Assembly (NCBI GenBank): GCA_008694505.1
Contig: VZDJ01000034.1
Coordinates: 4,862,437 to 4,926,436 of the forward strand
Length of the DNA stretch: 64,000 bases
Reading direction: 5' to 3'
Origin: Cyanoderma ruficeps
Taxonomy: Eukaryota > Chordata > Aves > Passeriformes > Timaliidae
The position numbers and the translations under genes are program-made. The notes beneath the pieces were generated by a model. It saw only the letters and a list, made by a program, of their open reading frames with translations, was not told the origin of the DNA and did not search any database. Below are positions 25,501 to 37,500 of this stretch, piece by piece. Position 1 is the stretch's first letter; every line of letters begins with the position of its first letter.

Positions 25501-28500
25501 TCAAGTCTAATTCCTGTGGATCGTGGCCAAAAAATCCCAGAAAATCCTCTGTGTGGTCAGTGGGTTCTTTAAATATATATATATATTTTTTTTTGCACAG
25601 GGTATGCAGAATTCTCCCATCTTAACGAAAGAATAATCTCTGTACAGTCATTTAAAATATTAACTAAGCCCTTCACAGAATTCTCATTTCTCATTTGGCA
25701 CAAAATTGGGCACCTGCCTTCCTGGTTGTAAATCAGAGGGCTGGGACCTCATTCTCCACTGTCAGGGGTTTTTAATAAAAAATAACCACTTAATCTAACA
25801 GGTGAAGTCAGATGAAAACCGGAATTTCTGATTGGGAATCACCTTGTTCTGTTTGCAGAGATAAATTAAAACAAGTCTCGGATCAGTGCGTGTTTGTTTT
25901 TCTGTAGTGGTGCTTTACCCAGAGCAGGGTTCTCCTCCCCTGGGAGTTGAATTTAAGATATCTTTGACTGCTTTCATCTCACTGGTGCAAAATTGGCAGT
26001 GCTTTCCCTTTCTGGGTTAAAAAAATGGAGCCAAAAACGCTGATTTCATGATAAAATATTTACTGAACCACTGATAGAGAAAGGACCTGCCCTGGTTGGT
26101 TCCTGGGTGTACATTTCAGTCAGGAGCTTTGTTCCAACACTGGTAAGATTTTTAAAAAAAATATATATTAATGTCAAAACCCCAAGTGTACAAAAGGACT
26201 CTTTACACAAAGCATCTGAGCCTTTAAAAAATAATTATTATTTCTTTTTTGACTACAGAAAAGGAGGTAGGGATCAGGTCTTGGTTCAGTCTAAGATCTT
26301 GTGTCAGTCATTAAAATGAGCTACAAACCTTGAGGGTGGGGAAAGGAGGAGATTCCTTCTTTGCCAGCTGATTAAAGATGTCCCACAGATTTAGGGTTTG
26401 ATTCAGGCCCTCAGCAGAGCTGGTGGCAGCTCAGAGATTTCATGGTGGGGGCTGGACTGGGCTGTGAATTTTCAGGGGGTCGAAGCTCTTGTGAGGAGGA
26501 ATTACACCAGATTTGGGCTGTGTTTCTGTCACATTCCACCTTTTGCTTTTCATTTTTGTGCTGGCACGGCCAGGCTGGGAGCACAGCCTTAAACTGTGGG
26601 GTGCATTTTGTGAGGGATGCTGATAACTGGGGGAATGCTGCAGCGCCAGGGCCCCGAAATCCCCTCCCTGCCTGGGCTGCCTGTTTCTCCAGGAGGAGCA
26701 GAATTCCTGGTGCTTGCAGGAATTCTGTTCACATCCCGGCTGCTGATGTTTTCGTGTGGAGAGCGAATTTCACCTGATTTTCTGCGAGTTTGGCAGGGAT
26801 CCCTGCACTTCCCCTCTTCAGATTTTCCCTCAAATCCGGGGATTTTGGCTGAACGCCTTGGGACGGAGTGGACGAGCTGGTGGGGGTTTGTATAATTCTG
26901 TTTTTTTGTTTTCTTTCGGCAGCTGGTCCTGGCTGAAAGCTCCCACTCTGACACAGGTTCCCAGTGCACTGAGAGCCACCCAGACCTTCCACCACCCCTG
27001 GAGAGGACAGGAGGCATCGGAGACTCCCGGCCCCCATCGTTCCAGTAAGGCCCCAATTCCCATTTCTTTCTCAAACTCTAAAGTCTCCAATTCCAATTTC
27101 TCAAATTCTGATTCCTATTTCTGCCTCTCACCCTCGTTTCTGTCCCTGCTGGCAAGCCAGCTGTTTGTTGTGGTGGTTATAAAAATTAAAAACGTCGAGG
27201 AATTAAAAGGGGGATGGGGACGAAAACCCTCTGTCATTGTTAGAGTGAAATATTTATCCAAAATATCTCGTTTTCAAGCCTGCTGTGGACGAGTTAAGTA
27301 GGGAGGGAGCCCAAAATGCTCTTTTGTAGTGTTTGGCTGACAAGTGATTAGTGTGTTGTGTGTAATTAGGGAGGGTGCAGAGCCAGCTGAACGCTGCTGG
27401 CAGGAGGGAAAATTTCCATGAGGAAGAAGAATTCCTGCTCCGTGTCCATCCAGAGGCTGCCAGCCCCATCTGTGTGTGGGAATATCTGCTTTGATCCTCT
27501 TATTTCCTGTTCCTGATCCAAGGGGAGTCCTTAGGACACCTTCATTTCCAGGGAGAGCCTCGGAATTTCCACCAGGAGGATTTAAAGCAAGGCTTTGTGC
27601 TCTTGGGCTGTGTTTGGAGAAGGAAATTCGCCCATTTTCCAATTTTTTTGGGATGGCTGGAAGAGCTCTTGAGTGTTTTGTGTGAGTCTTTTAACAGATA
27701 AAAACCTTTTAGAAGGGACAAGAAATGCTGGGAAATCCTGACCCTGCCTGGGAGTGCCTTACAAAGGCTGTGCTGCCCTCCTGTGTTCTGAACTGGCCAG
27801 AAAATAAAACCAGGCTTTTGTTTTTTTTGTTTTTTTCCCTGGCCTAAACCTGCCTAGAAAAGCTGAGCTTTGTTTCAAAAGGTAATTAATTAGCTCGGAA
27901 TTAGGCACGAGGTTTGTGGCGCTGCTCACTGCCACAGCCGTGGGTCCAAAGCCCTGCTGATCCTCCTGTTTCTTCCCAAATGTTAGAGAATATTCCCAAA
28001 TATTGCAGGGAAAATGTGGGAATGCTCAGGTCGTGTTTTCTGCCTCTGTTCCCATTCCCAGATCAATCACCTTCCTGCTTTCCCTCCCCTCCACCCCTTT
28101 TTCTTTCTTTTTTTTGTTTGAACTCCAGTAGAAAATCTGGTTTGGGGGGAGTTTTCCTCGGCTAAAACTTGTTTTCCCTTGATGCCTTTTTGGGTTCTTC
28201 TCCTCACAATTTCCCACGACATCTCAACATTTTACGGCGGATTTTTCAACAGAAAAAATTCATTTTTTTCATTGTGTTTCATTTTTTCAATCCACAAAAG
28301 AATGTAACGATGACCTGAGTTTAGTCCCTAACACAGGGCAGGGAATCTCAGTTATTCTGCACGAAACCCTAAATTCTGGCACTATCAGAATTTCATTTTA
28401 AAGCACACCCATTGCAGATTTAAAATGATAAAGAATCCACCATACTTTGAAATTATTTCTTTTGCTGTTAAATTGAGCTTAACAAATCTTCCATTGTAAA

Positions 28501-31500
28501 ACGAACCTGAATCATGACTGGAGTCCTCTTCTGACCTCCAGAAATTACAGAGAATTACATTTCTTGGGATTTTGCTGTGGTGGTTGTGCAATAACAGTGT
28601 CTTGTACCTTCCTAAATCCTCGTGATTTTATTTAAATCCTCAAGCTACCAAAGATCTGTCATCTCCTTCAGTGTTGATCTTATATATAAATAAGTGCCAG
28701 GTGGGTGTTGTGCAACTGTACAAACAGAAATGGTGCTGGATAACAAAAAAAAAAAAATCCAAGGAAAAGGTGAAGCAGGTGATGCCATCCAAGGGAACGA
28801 GATCTTTTATCAGAGCTGAAGTGAAAATTCCACTCCCTGCCTGGCAGCGTTGATATTTTGCTTCAGCGTTGATGAAATCCAAATAAAACTTTGATTTTTT
28901 TTCCCCCCTCTCTGCTGCAGGTTCTGAAGCTCATCCTGCATTTCGTGCTCCGCTTTTGGAGCGTGAAAAAAGGAGGATTTTTGGGGGATTTTGGGAGGAA
29001 TTTGGTGGGGCGCTGGGGAGATTTTTGGAGGGAATTTGGTGGGATTTGGGGGGATTTTTTAGGGTGATAATTGGGAGGAATTTGGGGCACTGAGAGGATT
29101 TTTGGGGGTGATATTGGGAGGAATTTGGTGAGGCAGTGGGGGGATTTTTGGAGGGAATTTGGGGGGATTTTGGGGGGTGATACTGGAAGGAATTTGGTGA
29201 GGCATTGGGGAGAATTTTGCAGGAATTTTTGGAGGGAATTTGGTGGGATTTTTTTGGGCTGATATTGAAGTATTTTTGGGGTACCTCCCAGAGGTACCTG
29301 GCCACAGGGGGATTCCTGGATTTTGGGTGCATTTTTGGGGGGGGGATTTTGGAAGGGAGATTTTTTTGGGGGTTGCCAAACCCACTTTGAGCCCAGTTTG
29401 GTGGTGGAGGTGCAGGGTTGAGGTGAGAGCTGTGCCCTCTGAGTTGCCTTTCTCACATGAAAATGGACCTGAATTTAATGGGCTCAGCACTGGGAAGGGA
29501 CCAAGGCAGCTGGGAGTTATTTTTGCCCCCTTGGCAATGGTTTAAATCCCCTTTTGGAGGCAGGTTTGGGCCCCGAGGTGATGCAGGAATTGTGAGCAGG
29601 AGTCAGCAGATGGTGCTGCTGGGATGGCCAAGAGTGACCAGAGCGATGTGTCACCCTCTCCCCGTGTGACAGCCCTGAAACCCGCCCTGGCCTTTCGGTG
29701 GGGACTCAGATGTGCTCTCAGATGGGCTGGGCTGGATTTCCCGGGTTTGCTGTGGCTGCTCCATCCCGGGAAGTGTCCCCGGGGGCCCTTGGGGACAGTG
29801 GGAGGTGTCCCTGCCATGGCAGGGGTGGCGCCGGGTGGGATTCAGGGTCCCTTTCAACACGGGACGTTGTGTGGTTCTGCCGCTGAATCCCTGCGCACTT
29901 TGCAAGGCTTCACCCCTCGAGGGCAGGGCTGGAAATGAACAAATTAAACCAACCGGGGCCGGTGAGGTGCAGCTGCTGCTCTTGGCCGGGCTCTCGGCAG
30001 GCCCAGCAGGATCCTTTGTTCCCGGGGGAATGTCCTGCCCGGCCCCGGGGCAGCTCTCCCGGGCTCAGGGTGATGTGCAGGCGCTGCTGCAAACACCTCT
30101 GGGCTCAGGGCTGCCCTTTGGGCTTCTCTTCTCACCCCTCAGGTGGTTTTTGGGTTCTCTTCTCACCCCTCAGGTGGTTTTTCATTGTCTTCTCACCTCT
30201 CAGGTGGTTTTTGGGGTTCTCTTTTCACCCTGAGGTGGTTTTGGGGCTCTCTTCTCACCCCTCAGGTGGTTTTTTGAGTTGTCTTTTCACCCTTTAGGTG
30301 GTTCTTGGGGTTCTCTTTTCACCCCTCAGGTGGTTTTTGGATTCTCTTCTCATCCCTCAGGTGGTTTTTCGTTGTCTTTTCACCTCTCAGGTGGTTTTTG
30401 GGGTTCTCTTTTCACCCTGAGATGGTTTTGGGGCTCTCTTGTCACCCCTGGGATGGTTTTTTGGGGTTCTCTTTTCATCCTTGGGGTGGTTTTTGGTTCC
30501 TCTTCACCCCTCAGGTGGTTTTTTGGGTTGTCTTTTCACCCTTTAGGTGGTTCTTGGGGTTCTCTTTTCACCCCTCAGGTGGTTTTTTTTGATGCTCTTT
30601 TCACCCCTCAGGTGGCTTTGAGGTTCTCTTTTTCACCCCGGGATGGTTTTTTGGGGTTTTCTTTTCATCCTTGGGGTGGTTTTTGGTTCCTCTTTACCCC
30701 TCAGGTGATTTTGGGTTTCTCTTTTCACCCCTGAGCTGGTTTTTGGGGTTCTCTTTTCACCTTTGGGGTGGTTATTTGGGTTCTGTTTTCACCCCTGGGG
30801 TGGTTTTTGGGGTGAGCCCAGCAGCCTGGCCCGGTTCGCCGCGCTCATCTTCGGAGCCGTTTTGTGCCTTCAGCACCGCTGTGCCCCCAGCTTCAACCAC
30901 CTGTGAGGGGAAGGGGAAAAGAGACGAGTGCAGTGACTGTCCCCCTTTGTTCTGTGACAGCCCCAACGCCGCCAGCAGCAGGGATGGCCTGGACAACGAG
31001 ACAGGGACAGAGTCCGTCATCAGCCACCGGCGCGAGCGGCACCGGCGCCGGAACCGCGACGGCCACGAGGACGGTGAGTCCCGTTCCTCCTCCCCTGCTC
31101 AACCCAGGGCAATGAGAATTTTAGGTTTTCTGTGCTGACAGGCACTGATCTCCCCCCCAAAAAAACCCCACTGCATTGGACCTGAGGCTGTGCAAAAGGC
31201 TTCCAAAACTGAGCGACGGCGCTGGGATTGTGCGTGTGCGGTTTGAATAGAAATGTCTGATATCACAGGGTGGAAAACTTAGAGTTTAAGGTTTTAGTTT
31301 ATAGTAATGAATATAAACAAGATGGAGGTTTTAGAATGTAGGCTGAGTCCTTCTTTTTCACCTTCTTCTTCATGGCTCTGGCTGGTATTTTGTAACTGGG
31401 TAGAAAAATCCACAATGTGGACCGCTGGTATTTGGCTATCAGGTTAAAAGTAAGAATAATTAAGGTGTCATCTCATTATTGGACAATTAGCGCTTAAAAG

Positions 31501-34500
31501 ACCTTGGAAAGAAATAGAAACAGAGCCATTTTTCACTTTGTCAGCCAGAACTCACAACTTGTGAGACTGTGACATGGGTAAGAATTAATAAACATCCGAG
31601 CCCCAACACAAAACCTGCATGTCTGGAGCATTTAATCCCGGCTCTAAGAGAAGAAAAGAAGATAAAAACCCCTCACTCCCCCTTGCCCAGTTTCCCTCAC
31701 ACCTCTCAGAGCAACAACTCCCTCTGCATCACAAACACCAGGCACTGGTGGCTGCATTCCTGCCTCCTTCCAGGGACTCTGATTATTTTAATGGAATAAT
31801 TGGATAATTGCTCTGAAACTCTTTGAAGCTCAGCGTTTTTCCGAGAGGTCTGCACAACCCACGGTGAAGTGGCAGGTTGGTTTTTTTGGGTTGTTTTTTG
31901 ACAATATGCAAGAGCTTTCTGTAGCATGAGCAGATGAAGAGCTTGGAGAGGACTTGGAGAGATTTCTCAAGGCTTGGATCAGCTGTGATGGTTTCTGCTG
32001 CTGCAACAGGGGCTCTGAAGATGGTTTTTTTTTTTAGACTTATATACACCCAAAGTACACCTATAAAATGCAGGATTCCATCTCTTGCCTCTGGTCTGTA
32101 ACATCAAAGTAAGCTTGGGTTTTTCATTCATTGCCAGACAAGAATTTCCAGGCTTAATTCAGAATTAATAGGTGCCACCCATTGTGTTTTAAATGGTCCA
32201 GAATTTGGAATACTTGGGCCCAAGAAATGCCATCATAGCTTTTATTCACGGCTCCACCCTGCAAAGTATTTGCCTCCAGTTAGAACACCAGAAATCAGAT
32301 TTATACTGAGGGTTTCTGTTCGTTTAACCCTTCCAAAGTGTCACTGATGGGGAGCGAAAGGAAATCCCTCAGTGGGAGGAGCAGAGAGCTGTCTGTGCTG
32401 GATCCTGACTGCAAATTCCTTTGGGAACTGACAGAAAGAGGCAGAATCCTCTCCCAGTGCTGATGAAAAACTTGTAGCAGGAAGAATGTGAGAAGGGGGA
32501 GTTGTTTCCAGCATTGAATCAGTGCCAGGGCATGTTTTGCTGTGGGGATTCGTGGCATAAGAGCCGGTGTTGGTGGATGGAATTGTTGGAGCACAGGAGT
32601 TTCTGCTTGGAGTGGTCTGAAACCAATTCATGCATTTCCCTTGAGAAAGAAATGGGATAAAATTTCCTCCTTTTATCAAAGCCCAGGCAAGAACCTGTCC
32701 CAAACATCACCTGTTCTCTGAATTTAGAACTTCTGCCTGCAGCTGGTGAGTTCTGTTAATGTGCATGAAGCCAGGAGAAGCTTTAAAAGACATTATTTCA
32801 TGTCCACAGTGTTTCTGTGGTCACAACAATATTTCATGGAACAATAACAACATCCCAAATAACACCACGAGTGGAAAGCAAGTCTAAAATGCACAGTTCA
32901 GCTCTGTGTCCTGAACTGCCACTTGACAATACTAAAAGAAGTGAAATACCCTAACCCTGGGAAGGATTTTAAGGCCTTTTCATAACAATGATCACAGAGT
33001 CACTTTTTTCTTGCACCTTCACGTCTTGTCAGGAGCAGAGCTGGATGGAAAATGGAGGAACAGCCCTAGGAAAAGGGGGCAAGGACAGGGAAAGGGCTGT
33101 GACACCTGGACCCCAGGGCCAGCAGCTGTGTCCTCTCCCCTCGTTGTGAAATTGGAAAATCCTCCTTTGCCTGCCCAGAGCAGGAAATGCAGAGAGAGTG
33201 TTTGATGTGCTCCTGCAGAGACTCGTTTGAATAATGCCCAAATTACAGCCCTGCTGGTTGGCACTGGGGCAGGATGAGGGAATCTCCTGGAGCTCTTTGG
33301 CACTCCCAGCTTTGTGCCAGGGGTTTGGTTCCAGAGGCACAGGAACAGCTCATCCAGCTGGACAATTACCTGTGTTTGTAACTGTTTGCTACAAGGAATC
33401 ACCCACCGTGGCAAAGAGGATTTCCCTGGGTTCCCTCAAGGGAAAGGAGTTCTTGTTCCACAAAGGAAAACAGGAGCAGGGTGTTCCAGCCTTCATTTCA
33501 AACAGGTGAAGTGAGAAAAGGTGTGAAGGAGCCACTTGGGAAAGATGAACAGGTCAAACAGGCTGAGTCCACTGAGCCCAGAGCACTGGAATTGAGAGGC
33601 TCCACACCATTAAAGATGGGAAAACCCCAGGGAAGAAACGGACACTAAACAGAGATTTTCTGTGCTGAATCCACTGAGCTCAGAGCACTGGAATTGAGAG
33701 GTTCCACACAACTAAAGATGGGAAAACCCAGGGAAGAAAAGAGACACTAAACCAAGGATTTTCTGTGCTGAGTCCACTGAGCTCAGGGCACTGGAATTGA
33801 GAGGTTCCACGCAAGGTTGGGAAAACCCCAGGGAAGAAAAGGAACACTAAACAAAGATTTTTCTATGCTACTCTCCATTTTAATTTACAAAAATTGTCTC
33901 CTAATTTTACTGGAAAACGTTGCCAGCTTTCAGTCTGTGTTTGAACTGCAACAGGATCCTTCCAGAGGTTTGATCTGGAGTTGGGGTGATGGTGAATTGC
34001 CCAGGTTCTCCAGAGGGTGATAATTAACAGTGACCACAGCAGCCTGCATGTTTTCCTTCATTGCTGCAGGATTACTCACCCCAGAAAAGCTGTTTCTGCT
34101 CAGTTGCTGCTGGGCAATTTCACACACAGGCCGTGATAAATATTGATTCCAACTGCATCTGGAAGGGATGGGACACACCGGGGTGATCTGACAGCATTTT
34201 CACACCTCTTTCCCATTGAAAATCCAGAAGGATTTGGGGTATCCCTGAGCTCTTCCACCCATTTCCCTTAAACTGTACCCCTGTTTTAAGTGCAGAGACA
34301 ATGAATCTCCATCTGTGCTTAAATATTCTCTGATTTCAAAATAATCCCCACAAAGAGAACGTGCTGGCTTGAGGAACATAAAATAAAACTCCCTTTTTTT
34401 GGATGCTGCAGATACAAACACCAAGGAACTCCTAAAGAAAACTGATCTGGAAAAAAAAATAAATCAGGATATCAGAGCTCCCCTTTTCTCTCTTCAAGCA

Positions 34501-37500
34501 GCAGAAGTCCTTGTTGCTTTGGGAAGTTACCTGGGAATATTTTATGAGTAAACCCTTTATAATCATGGTTCATGAAAGTACTCAATTATAATAATGGTTA
34601 ATTGCCACCCAACAATGCTGGCTAACATTAGAAAAGCTTGGAAAAAGGAATTTTACTTGGGCAAGGAAATTGCAAAAAAACCCTTTATGTATTTAAATGC
34701 ACACCTTAATTACACGGGAAGCCTTAATTACACAGGCTACTTGGGAGGTTAAACCAGATTTATTCCACACCTTGGCTTCCTCTATTCCTGATTGTTCTGG
34801 TGCTGGAAATCTTTAATAAACACTGAGCATCACTTTGTCAAACTTTCTCTGATACTTGACTTGAAAAGCAAACCGTGTTACTTTAGTAATTAACTCTTAA
34901 TATGCATCAGGTACAATTCCTGCTGCAGGCCTTGCTCCCCTGAGCAGGTTTTCCATTCTGTAATTGAAGAGCAAATCCTTTCGACCTGGGAGCTGTGTGT
35001 TTGGAGAGGATGGTTTAAAATCTCAGCCTGTTTTTGAAGCCTGTTGTGGTGATTTCTTTACCTTATCAAGCTCAGCTTTTCTTGTTTCGGGGAAAGGAAC
35101 ATTCCTGGTAAAACACAACACTTGGAAATTAAGGATATTCTAAGGAAAGCTGCAGGAGGAGTTTGCTTTGCTGAGGAAAAATCCTTAAAATATCTCTAGA
35201 AAAAGATGAGTCACTGCAACCTTCAAGTAAATGGCGTTTTTGGGAGGGGATTATCCGTGGGAATGTTTGTGTCTGACAGTGTTCACACAGCCAGGGATTA
35301 GTGAAGGATTGTTCTGGAACACCTGAACGGCCCAGGCAGTGTTTGATGTCCCCACAGGAGGAACAGGAATGTGTAGCACAGGCCCAGGTAAAAGTGGTTT
35401 TATGGGTAAAATATTAATAAAACTCATCCAGGAATGTTGTTTCCAGGATTTCTGCGCTGCTGGGACTGTCCGTGCCAAACTCAAAGTGCTTTTTGTTTGT
35501 CCTTTCCCACTGACACGGCTTCTGTTGCTGTCTGATACCTTTACTGTGCTTTTCTATCCCTGGTACAATTGAAGGCTGACCCAGAAACTGAGCTGTGGGC
35601 AGATGGGAAAGGCCAGCAGGACAGAAGCTTTTCCAGCTGCTGAGAGGGATCAGGTCCTGCAAGGAGCTTGGTTTGGGCAGGAATCTCCTCCTGCAGAGCT
35701 GCAATAGTTTCACGTTGCCCAGTTTCATTTCCCGGTGGCCAATTTAATTTCCTGTTGCGATTGTCCCGCTGCTGCTGGTGCCACCACCTCCCCTGTGCTG
35801 TGACACTGTGCTGTGACACTGTGCTGTGACACTGTGCTGTGACACTCCTGTCCTGTGCTCTCCCAGTCCCCAGGATCAATGGGCACCCCAAGCTGGACAG
35901 GCACCGTGAGCACCCCCCTGGCTACGACAGCTCCTCCACCATGATGAGCAGCGAGCTGGAGTCCAGCAGCTTCATCGACTCCGAGGACGACGACAACACC
36001 AGCAGGTACAGCCCAGCCCGGCCACGGGGCTGGGAGAGCCTCTGGGCATCTTCTGGGCCTCTTCTGAGCTCGTCTTCTCTCTTTTTCATCCCCTACTCTC
36101 TTTTTTTGTTTGTTTGTTTTAAATTTCCTTTCCTTTGTTTGTTTAATTTTCCTTTCCTTTCCTTTCCTTTCCTTTCCTTTCCTTTCCTTTCCTTTCCTTT
36201 CCTTTCCTTTCCTTTCCATTCCTTTCCATTCCATTCCATTCCATTCCATTCCATTCCATTCTCCTCTCCTTTTTCCTTCCCATTTTCCTCTCCTGCCATT
36301 CATTGGTGACACCATTGTGGGGAATCAGTGCTCAGTTACTGGGTCACTGTCCAGGCTGTCCAAACCACTGTTCCAGTTGAAAGAAAAGCTCTTGTTCCTC
36401 TCCTTTTCATGGCAAGAGTGGCCACATTTCAACATCAAAGCCCTGTGCAGCTGCCTACCTATTTATAAAGCCATGGTGTGAATATTAAAACAAAACACTG
36501 TCAGCAGAGATTCCTAATAAGTGTGCACTTCACTGGAGCTCAATTATAAAAAAATTCCTGGGTAATTGCATAGTCTGAGACCTGTGAGCAGTTCAGGAAT
36601 TCATCAAAGTTAATGCTGTTGCAAAGGCAGCCATATATTTATGGCTTCTTCATTATTTCTTTCTCTTTGTGCAGGCAGAGTGTGTGAATTACTCCTTTCT
36701 TGAAAAATACATCTCATTTCAAGACATCTTTGTTATATCTAAAGATATTTTTTGTTTCTCTTTAAGAAATCTTTAAGCCAGTACATTTGGTGGATTCAAA
36801 ATAGTTATTTTCATGGATGTAAAACCAATCTAAACTATTTTTCCTCCTTTTCCTGGCCACATTCTCTAGAATATTCTTCCTGGCTGTAGAGTTGTTGTTC
36901 ATCCCAATGGATTCTGAAAATCCCTTATGGATTGGTGACAGATCTCTGGTGGGTCACAGGGATCTGCAGCTAAAACAAATAAGGCAGAACACGGCAATTT
37001 TAATAAAAACAGCAAAAAAACAACTACTCCTGGAGATCCTGAACCCCTTCCTGTGCTCACAGACATGATCAGCTTATGGATCTTGGTGGATCTGTTGGGT
37101 CTTGGAGTTGGTCAAGGCTTAGAGACCTCAAAATTCTGATTAAAGGCCGAGTGTTTCCAAAGGGGTGAAAGTCTAACTAAATGCATGTTGGAGATTTAGT
37201 CCTGAATTAGTTTTAAGAACTTATTTTGCAGTCCCAGCAAAGTGCAAGGTGTCCCTGCACGTGGTTGGAATGAGATGAGTTTAAGGTCCTTTCCAACCCA
37301 AACCATTCCATCATGAAGTTGCCAACACCTGGAGATACAAAAAAACAAAATAAAAATCACCTTTCAGGATATTCACCTGCATGGAGGATTGGTAAAAGAT
37401 GAATCCTTAACCCTGGATGCACCCTGAGCCTCCCCAAAGCCTTTAGGGCTTCGAGCCCATAACAACAACAACAACAACCCTGCAGCTGATCTGGGTTTGC

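Larger units (their letters stand above)
16571..26922 (+). other. DVL1: DVL1 intron 2
   Basis: A 10.3-kb intron. It contains a duplicated CR1-like block (18130-18475), two sense CR1 ends (18690-19083), a G/T-only tract (20175-20560), a 12-bp repeat (22937-23002), an AAAAC run (about 23105-23126) and a TA run (25575-25586). No coding gene was seen inside it. Confidence 0.85.
27045..30960 (+). other. DVL1: DVL1 intron 3
   Basis: A 3.9-kb intron with a G/T-rich GGGATTTTTGGG-type array (28960-29370), a CR1 end (about 29745-29870) and the 30-bp acceptor-like minisatellite (30115-30812). No coding gene seen. Confidence 0.85.
31074..35866 (+). other. DVL1: DVL1 intron 4
   Basis: A 4.8-kb intron with a sense LTR (31254-31610), a 103-bp three-copy repeat (33562-33870) and a 14-bp repeat just before exon 5. 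The remainder, 31620-33550 and 33870-35790, shows no recognised gene. Confidence 0.85.

Noticed and set aside
28863..29456. 197-codon Pro/Ser/Lys-rich frame on the - strand
   Set aside because: Translation of the G/T-rich repeat array in DVL1 intron 3. It has no domain, and the other frames read similar repeats.
34900..35240. Possible tRNA or other structured RNA genes in quiet intron stretches
   Set aside because: No A-box/B-box pair or cloverleaf could be recognised by eye.
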